From Mycobacterium decipiens (GTDB lineage: Bacteria; Actinomycetota; Actinomycetes; Mycobacteriales; Mycobacteriaceae), in contig NZ_OY970459.1 in NCBI RefSeq assembly GCF_963853665.1, forward strand, positions 4,774,001-4,838,000: a stretch of 64,000 nucleotides of DNA. Reading direction: 5' to 3'. Both the position numbers and the translations under genes were made by a program. This document shows, piece after piece, positions 57,555-64,000 of this stretch (positions are counted from its first letter, which is position 1; each line of letters starts with the position of its first letter). The notes beneath the pieces were generated by a model. It saw only the letters and a list, made by a program, of their open reading frames with translations, was not told the origin of the DNA and searched no databases.

Positions 57555-58343
57555 TCACGGATGCTGGCTTGATACCGAGATCACCTCGCCGGTGAGGTAA
57601 CTGGAGTAGTCACTGGCCAGAAACGCGATGGTGGCCGCCACCTCCCAGGGTTCGGCGGCCCGTCCGAACGCCTCGCCGGCGGACAGCCGGTCCAGCAGCT
57701 CGGCCGAGGTCGTTTTGTCCAGGAACTTGTGCCGGGCGATGCTGGGCGAGACCGCGTTGATCCGCACCCCATACTCGGCGGCTTCTATTGCACTGCACCG
57801 GGTTAACGCCATCACCCCGGCTTTGGCTGCCGCATAGTGCGACTGCGAGTGCTGCGCCCGCCAGCCGAGCACGCTGGCGTTGTTGACGATCACCCCGCCG
57901 TGCGGCGCGTCGCGGAAGTAACGCAGCGCCGCGCGGGTGGCCCGGAACACCGACGTGAGCGTCACATCCAAAACCCGGTCCCATTCGTCGTCGGTCATGT
58001 CGGCCACCGGCGTTTGTCCGCCCAGCCCGGCGTTGTTCACCAACACGTCGAGGCGGCCCATCCGCGCCGTGGTCGAGTCGATCAGGGCATCAATCTGGGC
58101 GCTGGATGTCACGTCACACAGCACGCTTTCGACACGACCCAGTCCCAGCTCCGACAGCTGGTCGGCGGTCTCCCCCAGCCGCCGCTCATGGTGGTCGGAG
58201 ATCATCACGTCGGCGCCCTCGGCCAGGGCCCGCCGCGCGGTGGCGGAACCGATGCCGGTGCCCGCCGCCGCGGTTACCACGACCACCTTGCCCTGCAGAA
58301 GTCCGTGTCCAGCAATCTCTTTCGGTGCTACAGAAAGGTTCAT
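57555..58343 (-). CDS. ipdF: SDR acyl-CoA hydroxysteroid dehydrogenase IpdF
   Basis: A 262-residue SDR, same length as Rv3559c. Cofactor motif TAAAGTGIGSATARR (about residues 24-38), NNAGLGGQT, NNASVLGWRAQHSQ with the catalytic Ser, and YAAAKAG. In mycobacteria IpdF oxidises 5-hydroxy-HIC-CoA-type intermediates, so acting next to FadE30. ATG 58343 overlaps the fadE30 stop (ATGA). Second gene of the leftward fadE30-ipdF operon under KstR2. Confidence 0.92.
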   Translation of the reverse strand: MNLSVAPKEIAGHGLLQGKVVVVTAAAGTGIGSATARRALAEGADVMISDHHERRLGETADQLSELGLGRVESVLCDVTSSAQIDALIDSTTARMGRLDVLVNNAGLGGQTPVADMTDDEWDRVLDVTLTSVFRATRAALRYFRDAPHGGVIVNNASVLGWRAQHSQSHYAAAKAGVMALTRCSAIEAAEYGVRINAVSPSIARHKFLDKTTSAELLDRLSAGEAFGRAAEPWEVAATIAFLASDYSSYLTGEVISVSSQHP

Positions 58344-59491
58344 CCCCTGGCCTCCCGAGGCAAGCCGAGCACTCGCTCGGCAATGATGTTGCGCTGGATC
58401 TCGTTGGACCCGCCGTAGATCGTGTCCGCGCGGGTGAACAAGTACAGCCGCTGCCACTCGTCGAACTCGCCGCCTGGCATGGTCATTCCGGGCTTGCCGA
58501 TCACGTCCATCGCCAACTCACCCAGGTCGCGATGCCAGTTGGCCCACAACAACTTCGACACGTTGTCCTGGCCGTCGGCGGCTGGCCCTTCCAAGGTGGC
58601 CAGCGCATACGAGCGCATTGCTCGCAGGCCGGTCCACGCCCGGGTCAGACGCTCCCGGATGAACGGGTCGCCGGCGGCGCCGGTGCGTTGTGCCAGCTCG
58701 ACCAGATTGGAAAGCTCACGGGCGTAGACGATCTGCTGCCCGAGGGTGGAGACACCGCGTTCGAAGGTCAGCGTTCCCATTGCAACCCGCCAACCGTCGC
58801 CCGGCTGGCCAACCACCATGGCGGCGTCGGTGCGAGCGTCGTCGAAGAACACCTCGTTGAACTCCGCTGTGCCGGTGATCTGGACGATCGGCCGGATCTG
58901 CACACCGGGCTGGTCCAGCGGTACCAGCAAATACGACAGCCCGGCGTGGCGTTTGGAGCCCTTCTCGGTGCGCGCGACTACGAAGCACCATTGCGACAGG
59001 TGCGCCAGGGACGTCCACACCTTCTGACCGTTGATCACCCACTGACCGCCGTCGAGCTCGGCGGTGGTCGACACGTTCGCGAGGTCGCTGCCGGCGCCGG
59101 GCTCCGAATAGCCCTGACACCACAGCTCGGTGACATCGAGGATGCGCGGCAGGAACCGCCGCTGCTGCTCCGGCGTGCCGAACGCGATCAGCGTCGGGCC
59201 CAACAGCTCCTCGCCGAAGTGGTTGACCTTGTCCGGGGCATCGGCGCGGGCGTATTCCTCGTAGAAGGCCACCCGGTGCGCGGTGGAAAGCCCACGGCCA
59301 CCGTGCTCGACCGGCCACCCCAGGCACGTCAGTCCGGCGGCAGCCAGATGCTGGTTCCAGGCCCGACGTTCTTCGAACGCTTCATGCTCGCGTCCCGGCC
59401 CGCCCAGACCCTTGAGTGCTGCGAACTCGCCGACCAGATTGTCGGCGAGCCAACCGCGGACCTCCGCCCGGAACTCCTCGACGTCCTGCAT
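58340..59491 (-). CDS. fadE30: Acyl-CoA dehydrogenase FadE30 (IpdE1)
   Basis: A 383-residue acyl-CoA dehydrogenase. It has CQGYSEPGAGSDLANVSTTA (about residues 118-137), GQKVWTSLAHLSQWCFVVAR and the C-terminal YGGSNEIQRNIIAERVLGLP. In M. tuberculosis it is IpdE1, the partner of FadE33 (IpdE2) in an alpha2-beta2 enzyme that dehydrogenates 5-OH-HIC-CoA. Its partner gene is divergently transcribed at the far right of this window, so the two subunits are made from opposite operons sharing the KstR2 operator at 59509-59522. Confidence 0.94.
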   Translation of the reverse strand: MQDVEEFRAEVRGWLADNLVGEFAALKGLGGPGREHEAFEERRAWNQHLAAAGLTCLGWPVEHGGRGLSTAHRVAFYEEYARADAPDKVNHFGEELLGPTLIAFGTPEQQRRFLPRILDVTELWCQGYSEPGAGSDLANVSTTAELDGGQWVINGQKVWTSLAHLSQWCFVVARTEKGSKRHAGLSYLLVPLDQPGVQIRPIVQITGTAEFNEVFFDDARTDAAMVVGQPGDGWRVAMGTLTFERGVSTLGQQIVYARELSNLVELAQRTGAAGDPFIRERLTRAWTGLRAMRSYALATLEGPAADGQDNVSKLLWANWHRDLGELAMDVIGKPGMTMPGGEFDEWQRLYLFTRADTIYGGSNEIQRNIIAERVLGLPREARG

Positions 59492-59508
59492 GCCCTGTAG
59501 GCTAACCT

Positions 59509-59522
59509 ACCAAGCACTTGCT
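59509..59522. promoter_or_regulatory. KstR2 operator between fadE30 and fadD3
   Basis: ACCAAGCACTTGCT matches AnCAAGnnCTTGnT. It lies 17 bp from the fadE30 start and about 130 bp from fadD3, separated from fadD3 by the duplicated repeat at 59527-59639. Third KstR2 site of the window. Confidence 0.9.
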
Positions 59523-59526
59523 TTGT

Positions 59527-59639
59527 AGCTCGGCGACGATGCGTGGCGGCCGGGCCGCGCGAGGAGGAGCCGGGCAATCGGAGCCAGCTCGGCGACGATG
59601 CGTGCGGCCGGGCCGCGCGAGGAGGAGCCGGGCAATCGG
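59527..59639 (+). repeat. MIRU-like direct repeat upstream of fadD3, 2 copies
   Basis: Two copies (59527-59581 and 59586-59639) of a 54-55 bp unit with a 59-bp period. Each holds CGACGATGCGT, a GC-rich hairpin GCGGCCGGGCCGC (59604-59616 in the second) and GAGGAGGAGCC. The order GACGATG, hairpin, GAGGAG matches the repeats before fadD17 and in the other gene junctions. The copies differ by one G. No stop interrupts one frame from 59518 into fadD3, but it shows no homology. Confidence 0.82.
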
Positions 59640-59652
59640 ACGAGGAGCGTCG

Positions 59653-61182
59653 ATGACCAGCGATCCCCGCACCGTGCCCGCGGCGCTGGATCGTTTGGCG
59701 GACCGATTCCCCGACCATGCGGCGCTCGTCACCGACGAACGAAGCTTCACGTGCCGTGAACTGCGCGACGAGGTCTACCGGGCCGCGGCCGCGCTAGTCA
59801 CGTTGGGTGTCGAGGCCAAAGACCGGGTGGCCATTTGGTCTCCGAACACCTGGCACTGGGTGGTGGCGTGTCTGGCAATCCACCACGCCGGCGCCGCCAT
59901 GGTGCCGGTGAACACCCGCTATACCGCCGAAGAAGCCGTCGACATCCTGACCAGAACCAAGGCGCCGGTGCTGTTCGCCATGGGCCGATTCCTGGGTGCC
60001 GACCGGGTAGCCGGCTTGGACCGCGACGCCCTGCCCGCGCTGCGGCACATCGTTCGGATCCCGATCGACCTCACCGAGACAGCCGACGGGACCTGGGACG
60101 AGTTCATCGCTCGCGGTAACGACTTCGATGCGGTCCAAGCCCGCGCCGCCGCCGTCGCGCCCGACGACATCAGCGACATCCTGTTCACCTCCGGCACCAC
60201 CGGCCGCGCCAAAGGCGTGCTGTGCGCGCACCGGCAATCACTGTCGGCGTCGGCGTCCTGGGCCGCCAACGGCAAGATCACCAGCGACGACCGCTACCTG
60301 TGCATCAATCCGTTCTTCCACAACTTCGGCTACAAGGCCGGCATCCTGGCCTGCCTGCAGACCGGTGCGACGCTGATCCCACACCTAACCTTCGATCCAT
60401 TGCGCACGCTGCAGGCGATCGAGCAGCATCGCATCACCGTGCTGCCCGGGCCCCCAACGATCTACCAAAGCCTGCTCGACCACCCGGCCCGTTCCGACTA
60501 CGACCTGAGCTCGCTGCGGTTCGCGGTGACCGGGGCGGCCACCGTGCCGGTGGTGCTGGTGGAACGCATGCAATCCGAACTCGACATCGACATAGTGCTC
60601 ACCGCCTACGGACTCACCGAGGCCAACGGGATGGGAACAATGTGCCGCCCCGACGACGACGCGGTGACCGTCGCGACAACGTGTGGGCGCCCCTTCGCCG
60701 ACTTTGACTTGCGCATCGGCGACGGCGGGGAAGTACTGTTGCGCGGGCCCAATGTCATGCTCGGCTACCTCGACGACCCCGAAGCGACCGCCGCCGCCAT
60801 CGACGCCGACGGCTGGCTGCACACCGGCGACATCGGCGCTATCGACGACTCCGGCAACTTGCGAATCACCGACCGGCTCAAAGACATGTATATCTGCGGC
60901 GGGTTCAACGTCTATCCCGCCGAGGTCGAGCAGGTGCTGGCCCGGATGGACGGCGTGGCCGATGCCGCGGTCATCGGCGTCCCCGACCACCGGCTCGGCG
61001 AAGTCGGCCGAGCGTTTGTGGTCCTCCGGCCGGGTGCGCAGCTCGACGAGGCATCGGTGATCGCCTACACCCGCGAGCATTTGGCGAACTTCAAAGCGCC
61101 GCGGTCGGTGCGGTTCGTCGACGCGCTACCGCGCAATGCCGGCGGCAAGGTAGTCAAGCCACAACTGAGAGAGTTGGCCTAG
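59653..61182 (+). CDS. fadD3: HIP-CoA synthetase FadD3
   Basis: A 509-residue AMP-forming ligase that activates HIP (3aα-H-4α(3'-propanoate)-7aβ-methylhexahydroindane-dione), making the CoA ester that both enters ring C/D degradation and releases KstR2. Motifs are LFTSGTTGRAKGVLCAHRQS (about residues 177-196), LTAYGLTEANGMG (about 316-328), DGWLHTGDIG and the C-terminal LPRNAGGKVVKPQ with the catalytic Lys. ATG 59653 follows GAGGAG and fits the homologous start. Followed immediately by fadE31. Confidence 0.94.
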   Translation: MTSDPRTVPAALDRLADRFPDHAALVTDERSFTCRELRDEVYRAAAALVTLGVEAKDRVAIWSPNTWHWVVACLAIHHAGAAMVPVNTRYTAEEAVDILTRTKAPVLFAMGRFLGADRVAGLDRDALPALRHIVRIPIDLTETADGTWDEFIARGNDFDAVQARAAAVAPDDISDILFTSGTTGRAKGVLCAHRQSLSASASWAANGKITSDDRYLCINPFFHNFGYKAGILACLQTGATLIPHLTFDPLRTLQAIEQHRITVLPGPPTIYQSLLDHPARSDYDLSSLRFAVTGAATVPVVLVERMQSELDIDIVLTAYGLTEANGMGTMCRPDDDAVTVATTCGRPFADFDLRIGDGGEVLLRGPNVMLGYLDDPEATAAAIDADGWLHTGDIGAIDDSGNLRITDRLKDMYICGGFNVYPAEVEQVLARMDGVADAAVIGVPDHRLGEVGRAFVVLRPGAQLDEASVIAYTREHLANFKAPRSVRFVDALPRNAGGKVVKPQLRELA

Positions 61183-62316
61183 ATGGATCTGAACTTTGAC
61201 GACGAGACGCTGGCTTTTCAGGCCGAGGTGCGGGAGTTCCTGACCGCCAACGTCGACTCGATCCCGACGAAGTCCTACGACAACGCGGAAGGCTTTGCGC
61301 AGCACCGACGTTGGGACCGAGTGCTGTTCGAGGCCGGCCTGTCGGTGATCACCTGGCCGAGGAAGTACGGCGGCCGCGACGCGCCGCTGCTGCACTGGGT
61401 GGTGTTCGAAGAGGAGTACTTTCGCGCCGGCGCTCCGGGTCGCGCCAGCGCCAACGGTACCTCGATGCTGGCGCCGACGCTGTTCGCGCACGGCACCTCC
61501 GAGCAGCTCGACCGCATCCTGCTGAAAATGGCCAGCGGTGAACAGATCTGGGCGCAGGCTTGGTCGGAACCCGAATCCGGCAGCGATCTAGCATCGCTGC
61601 GCTCGACCGCGACCAAGACGGAAGGTGGCTGGCTGCTCAACGGGCAGAAGATCTGGAGCTCCCGAGCACCATTCGCGGATATGGGATTCGGGTTGTTCCG
61701 CTCCGATCCGTCTGCTGACCGGCATCGCGGCCTGACATACTTCATGTTCGACCTGAACGCCACGGGTATCACGGTGCGCCCGATCACCCAGCTGGGCGGC
61801 GACACCGGCTTCGGCGAGATCTTCCTCGACAACGTCTTCGTACCCGACGAGGAGGTCATCGGCACCCCGAACGACGGATGGCGCGCCGCTATGAGCACGT
61901 CGAGCAATGAGCGCGGCATGTCACTGCGCAGCCCGGGCCGCTTCCTGGCTACCGCCGAGCGGCTGGTGCGGCTCTGGAAAGACCGCGGCTCGCCGCCGGC
62001 ATTCGCCGACCGGGTCGCCGACGCGTGGATCAAGGCGCAGGCTTACCGGCTGCAAACCTTCGGAACGGTAACCAGATTGGCTGCCGGCGGGGAACTGGGT
62101 GCGGAATCATCGGTGACCAAGGTGTTCTGGTCCGACCTTGACGTGGAGTTGCACCAGACGGCGCTCGACATTCGCGGCGCCGACGGAGAGCTGGCCGGCC
62201 CTTGGATCCAGGGCCTGCTGTTCGCCCTCGGCGGTCCGATCTACGCTGGTACCAACGAAATCCAGCGCAATATAATCTCTGAACGGCTGTTGGGCCTGCC
62301 GCGAGAGAAGAAGTGA
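61183..62316 (+). CDS. fadE31: Acyl-CoA dehydrogenase FadE31
   Basis: A 377-residue acyl-CoA dehydrogenase. Motifs are QAWSEPESGSDLASLRSTAT (about residues 125-144), GQKIWSSRAPFADMGFGLFR and the C-terminal YAGTNEIQRNIISERLLGLP. FadE31 pairs with FadE32 (and can pair with FadE33 in vitro) to give steroid-type alpha2-beta2 dehydrogenases acting on HIP-derived CoA esters; the exact step is less settled than for FadE30-FadE33. Start ATG abuts the fadD3 TAG; stop overlaps fadE32 (GTGA). Confidence 0.93.
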   Translation: MDLNFDDETLAFQAEVREFLTANVDSIPTKSYDNAEGFAQHRRWDRVLFEAGLSVITWPRKYGGRDAPLLHWVVFEEEYFRAGAPGRASANGTSMLAPTLFAHGTSEQLDRILLKMASGEQIWAQAWSEPESGSDLASLRSTATKTEGGWLLNGQKIWSSRAPFADMGFGLFRSDPSADRHRGLTYFMFDLNATGITVRPITQLGGDTGFGEIFLDNVFVPDEEVIGTPNDGWRAAMSTSSNERGMSLRSPGRFLATAERLVRLWKDRGSPPAFADRVADAWIKAQAYRLQTFGTVTRLAAGGELGAESSVTKVFWSDLDVELHQTALDIRGADGELAGPWIQGLLFALGGPIYAGTNEIQRNIISERLLGLPREKK

Positions 62317-63254
62317 CCGTGGAATTTGCACTAGACGAACAGCAACGCGACTTCGCGGCCAGCATCGACGCGGCGCTGGGCGCCGCGGACCTACCTGGCG
62401 CGGTGCGTGCGTGGTCGGTCGGCGATGTCGCGCCCGGCCGCAAGGTATGGCAACAGTTGGCCAACCTCGGCGTCACCGCGCTCGCCGTTCCCGAAAGGTT
62501 GGACGGCCTGGCTGCTCATCCCGTCGACCTGATGGTCGCCCTGGAACGCCTTGGGCGTTGGTGTGTGCCTGGCCCGGTCACCGAATCCATCGCCGTTGCA
62601 CCGGTCTTACTCGCCGACGACGACCGCTGCGCCGGGTTGGCCTCCGGTGAGCTCATCGCCACCGTTGCGCTGCCGCCGCAGGTGCCGCGTGCGGTCGACG
62701 CGGACACCGCCGGGCTGGTGTTGCTTGCCGGTGTCGATGGTGTCACCGCGGCTTCGGTTGGTCAGCGCCACCCATCCGTCGACCCGAGCCGCCGCCTCTA
62801 CGACGTGACCGCAGTTGGCGACCCGTGGCAGGCAGACGTCAAGCGCGCCTACGAGTTCGGGGTGCTGGCCACCGCCGCACAGCTGGTCGGTGCCGCGCAG
62901 GCGCTGCTGGATGCCGCCGTCGACTATGCCAAGCAGCGCACGCAGTTCGGCCGCGTGATCGGCTCGTATCAGGCGATCAAGCACAAACTCGCCGACGTGC
63001 ACATCGCAATCGAGCTGGCCCGCCCGCTAGTGTATGGCGCGGCATTGTCACTAGAACCGCGCGATGTTAGCGCCGCCAAGGTAGCGGCAGCGGAGGCGGG
63101 CCTGCTGGCAGCGCGCTCGGCATTGCAAACCCACGGCGCCATCGGGTTCACCCAGGAACACGACCTGTCGCTGTGGCTGCTGCGCGTGCAGGCACTGCGG
63201 CCGGCGTGGGGTACGCCGGAGGGACATCGCCGGCGGGTGCTGGAGACGCTATGA
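62313..63254 (+). CDS. fadE32: Acyl-CoA dehydrogenase-like subunit FadE32
   Basis: A 313-residue short acyl-CoA dehydrogenase-like subunit. It has VDYAKQRTQFGRVIGSYQAI (about residues 208-227) and TQEHDLSLWLLRVQALRP near the C-terminus, with a divergent N-terminal half as in other beta-type steroid subunits. Expected partner of FadE31. GTG 62313 overlaps the fadE31 stop. Its own TGA overlaps an ATG that opens a short repeat-encoded mini-ORF before fadE33. Confidence 0.92.
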   Translation: MTVEFALDEQQRDFAASIDAALGAADLPGAVRAWSVGDVAPGRKVWQQLANLGVTALAVPERLDGLAAHPVDLMVALERLGRWCVPGPVTESIAVAPVLLADDDRCAGLASGELIATVALPPQVPRAVDADTAGLVLLAGVDGVTAASVGQRHPSVDPSRRLYDVTAVGDPWQADVKRAYEFGVLATAAQLVGAAQALLDAAVDYAKQRTQFGRVIGSYQAIKHKLADVHIAIELARPLVYGAALSLEPRDVSAAKVAAAEAGLLAARSALQTHGAIGFTQEHDLSLWLLRVQALRPAWGTPEGHRRRVLETL

Positions 63255-63307
63255 CCCGCGCCGGCGACGATGGGGGGACGAAGCGATGGGGAGGAGCGGC
63301 GCAGTGA
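63251..63307 (+). repeat. Single MIRU-like element with mini-ORF between fadE32 and fadE33
   Basis: A 57-base ORF of 18 codons (63251-63307) fills the whole gap. Its ATG overlaps the fadE32 TGA (ATGA) and its TGA overlaps the fadE33 GTG (GTGA). It holds GCGACGATG and GGGGAGGAGCGG, as in the tandem elements of this window. It is one copy, and probably passes ribosomes from fadE32 to fadE33. Confidence 0.78.
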
Positions 63308-64000
63308 GTGAGGAACGGGAGATGCTGCGGCAAACCGTTGCCGCTCTCGTGACCAAGCACGCCAGTCCGGCGGCGGTGCGTGCGGCGATGGAATCCGAGC
63401 GCGGCTACGACGAATCACTGTGGCAGCTGTTGTGCGAGCAGGTCGGCGCCGCTGCACTGGTGGTACCCGAGGAGTTCGGTGGCGCTGGGGGCGAACTAGC
63501 CGATGCTGCAGCGGTTTTACAGGAGCTGGGCCGGGCGCTGGTGCCCTCTCCGCTGCTGGGTACGACGCTGGCGGAGCTGGCGCTGCTGGCCGCACCCGAC
63601 CCGGACGCCAAGACGCTGGCGGGGCTCGCTGACGGTCGCTCGATCGGTGCGCTGGTGCTCGACCCCGATTACGTGGTCAACGGGGATATCGCCGATGTCG
63701 TCATTGCCGTAGACGACGGCCAGCTGAGCAGGTGGACCCGATTCAGCGCACGGCCCGTCGCCACCATGGACCCCACCCGCAGGCTGGCCCGTGTGCAGCC
63801 CGAAGAGACCGAGCCGCTGGGCACCGACCGCGGCATTGGCGACACCGCGGCCATCCTGTTGGCTGCCGAGCAGATCGGCGCCGCCGAACGCTGTCTGGAG
63901 CTGACCGTTGAATACGCAAAGAATCGCGTGCAGTTCGGCCGCCCGATCGGCAGCTTCCAGGCACTCAAGCATCGGATGGCCGACCTGTATGTCGCAGTCG
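63304..64000 (+). CDS. fadE33: Acyl-CoA dehydrogenase FadE33 (IpdE2), 5' part
   Basis: The first 232 codons of an acyl-CoA dehydrogenase subunit, running off the window end. GTG 63304 gives SEEREMLRQTVAALV, preceded by GGAGGAGCGG. The last visible part, YAKNRVQFGRPIGSFQALKH, is the family signature of the FAD-contact helix. In M. tuberculosis FadE33 is IpdE2, partner of FadE30. The gene begins in overlap with the mini-ORF downstream of fadE32. Confidence 0.92.
   Translation, partial: MSEEREMLRQTVAALVTKHASPAAVRAAMESERGYDESLWQLLCEQVGAAALVVPEEFGGAGGELADAAAVLQELGRALVPSPLLGTTLAELALLAAPDPDAKTLAGLADGRSIGALVLDPDYVVNGDIADVVIAVDDGQLSRWTRFSARPVATMDPTRRLARVQPEETEPLGTDRGIGDTAAILLAAEQIGAAERCLELTVEYAKNRVQFGRPIGSFQALKHRMADLYVAV

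Noticed and set aside
59518..59652. N-terminal extension of fadD3 through the duplicated repeat
   Set aside because: Open by chance; sequence is repeat-derived and the conserved ligase start is at 59653 after GAGGAG.

Overview
The window is high-GC actinobacterial DNA from a slow-growing Mycobacterium close to, but not identical with, the M. tuberculosis complex. The evidence is the PE_PGRS and PPE genes, MIRU-type tandem repeats, a Ddn-type F420 nitroreductase, and a gene order that follows the M. tuberculosis H37Rv segment Rv3504-Rv3564 nearly gene for gene. All comparisons with H37Rv are from memory; no search was run. No tRNA, rRNA, CRISPR array, insertion sequence or prophage was seen.

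This is the cholesterol catabolism locus. (1) 1-15.3 kb: side-chain enzymes (fadE26, fadE27, fadD17, fadD19, echA19), with ilvX, an amidohydrolase, a decayed PE_PGRS and a very large repeat-rich PE_PGRS between them. (2) 15.3-25.5 kb: cyp142, an acetoacetate-decarboxylase-fold protein, an LLM flavoprotein, the DUF35/ltp4/ltp3/NTF2-like operon, an NHL-repeat membrane protein, a gamma-carbonic anhydrase-like protein and kshA, which reads with a frameshift. (3) 25.9-29.1 kb: a sulfotransferase, SDR and DUF1214-like operon with MIRU-type repeats between two of the genes. (4) 29.6-36.4 kb: PPE61, the hsaE-hsaG-hsaF meta-cleavage tail, kstD and hsd4B. (5) 37.2-45.4 kb: the intracellular growth operon (cyp125, fadE28, fadE29, chsH2, chsH1, ltp2) facing fadA5 and ddn. 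(6) 45.4-64 kb: the KstR2 regulon for the last two steroid rings (two SDR genes, echA20, ipdA, ipdB, ipdC, fdxB, fadA6, kstR2, ipdF, fadE30, fadD3, fadE31, fadE32, fadE33), with a second complete PE_PGRS inserted.

Regulation can be read from the sequence. Seven 14-bp sites match the KstR operator TnnAACnnGTTnnA (one with a single mismatch) and three match the KstR2 operator AnCAAGnnCTTGnT; nine of the ten sit in front of gene starts. The exception is a perfect KstR palindrome between two converging genes (17324-17337). Many neighbours overlap by ATGA or GTGA, indicating translational coupling. In three gene junctions the coupling runs through short repeat-encoded mini-ORFs.

Decay is visible: a broken PE_PGRS after fadD17, two PPE-MPTR tail fragments, a DUF559-type pseudogene, a one-base deletion in kshA and two opposite frameshifts in the large PE_PGRS. 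Two of these lesions are one-base losses in C or G runs, so sequencing error must be excluded before kshA is called inactive. I found no entirely new system. The most useful leads are the orphan KstR palindrome, the coupled mini-ORF repeats, the double-DUF35/Ltp3/Ltp4/NTF2 module and the kshA lesion.
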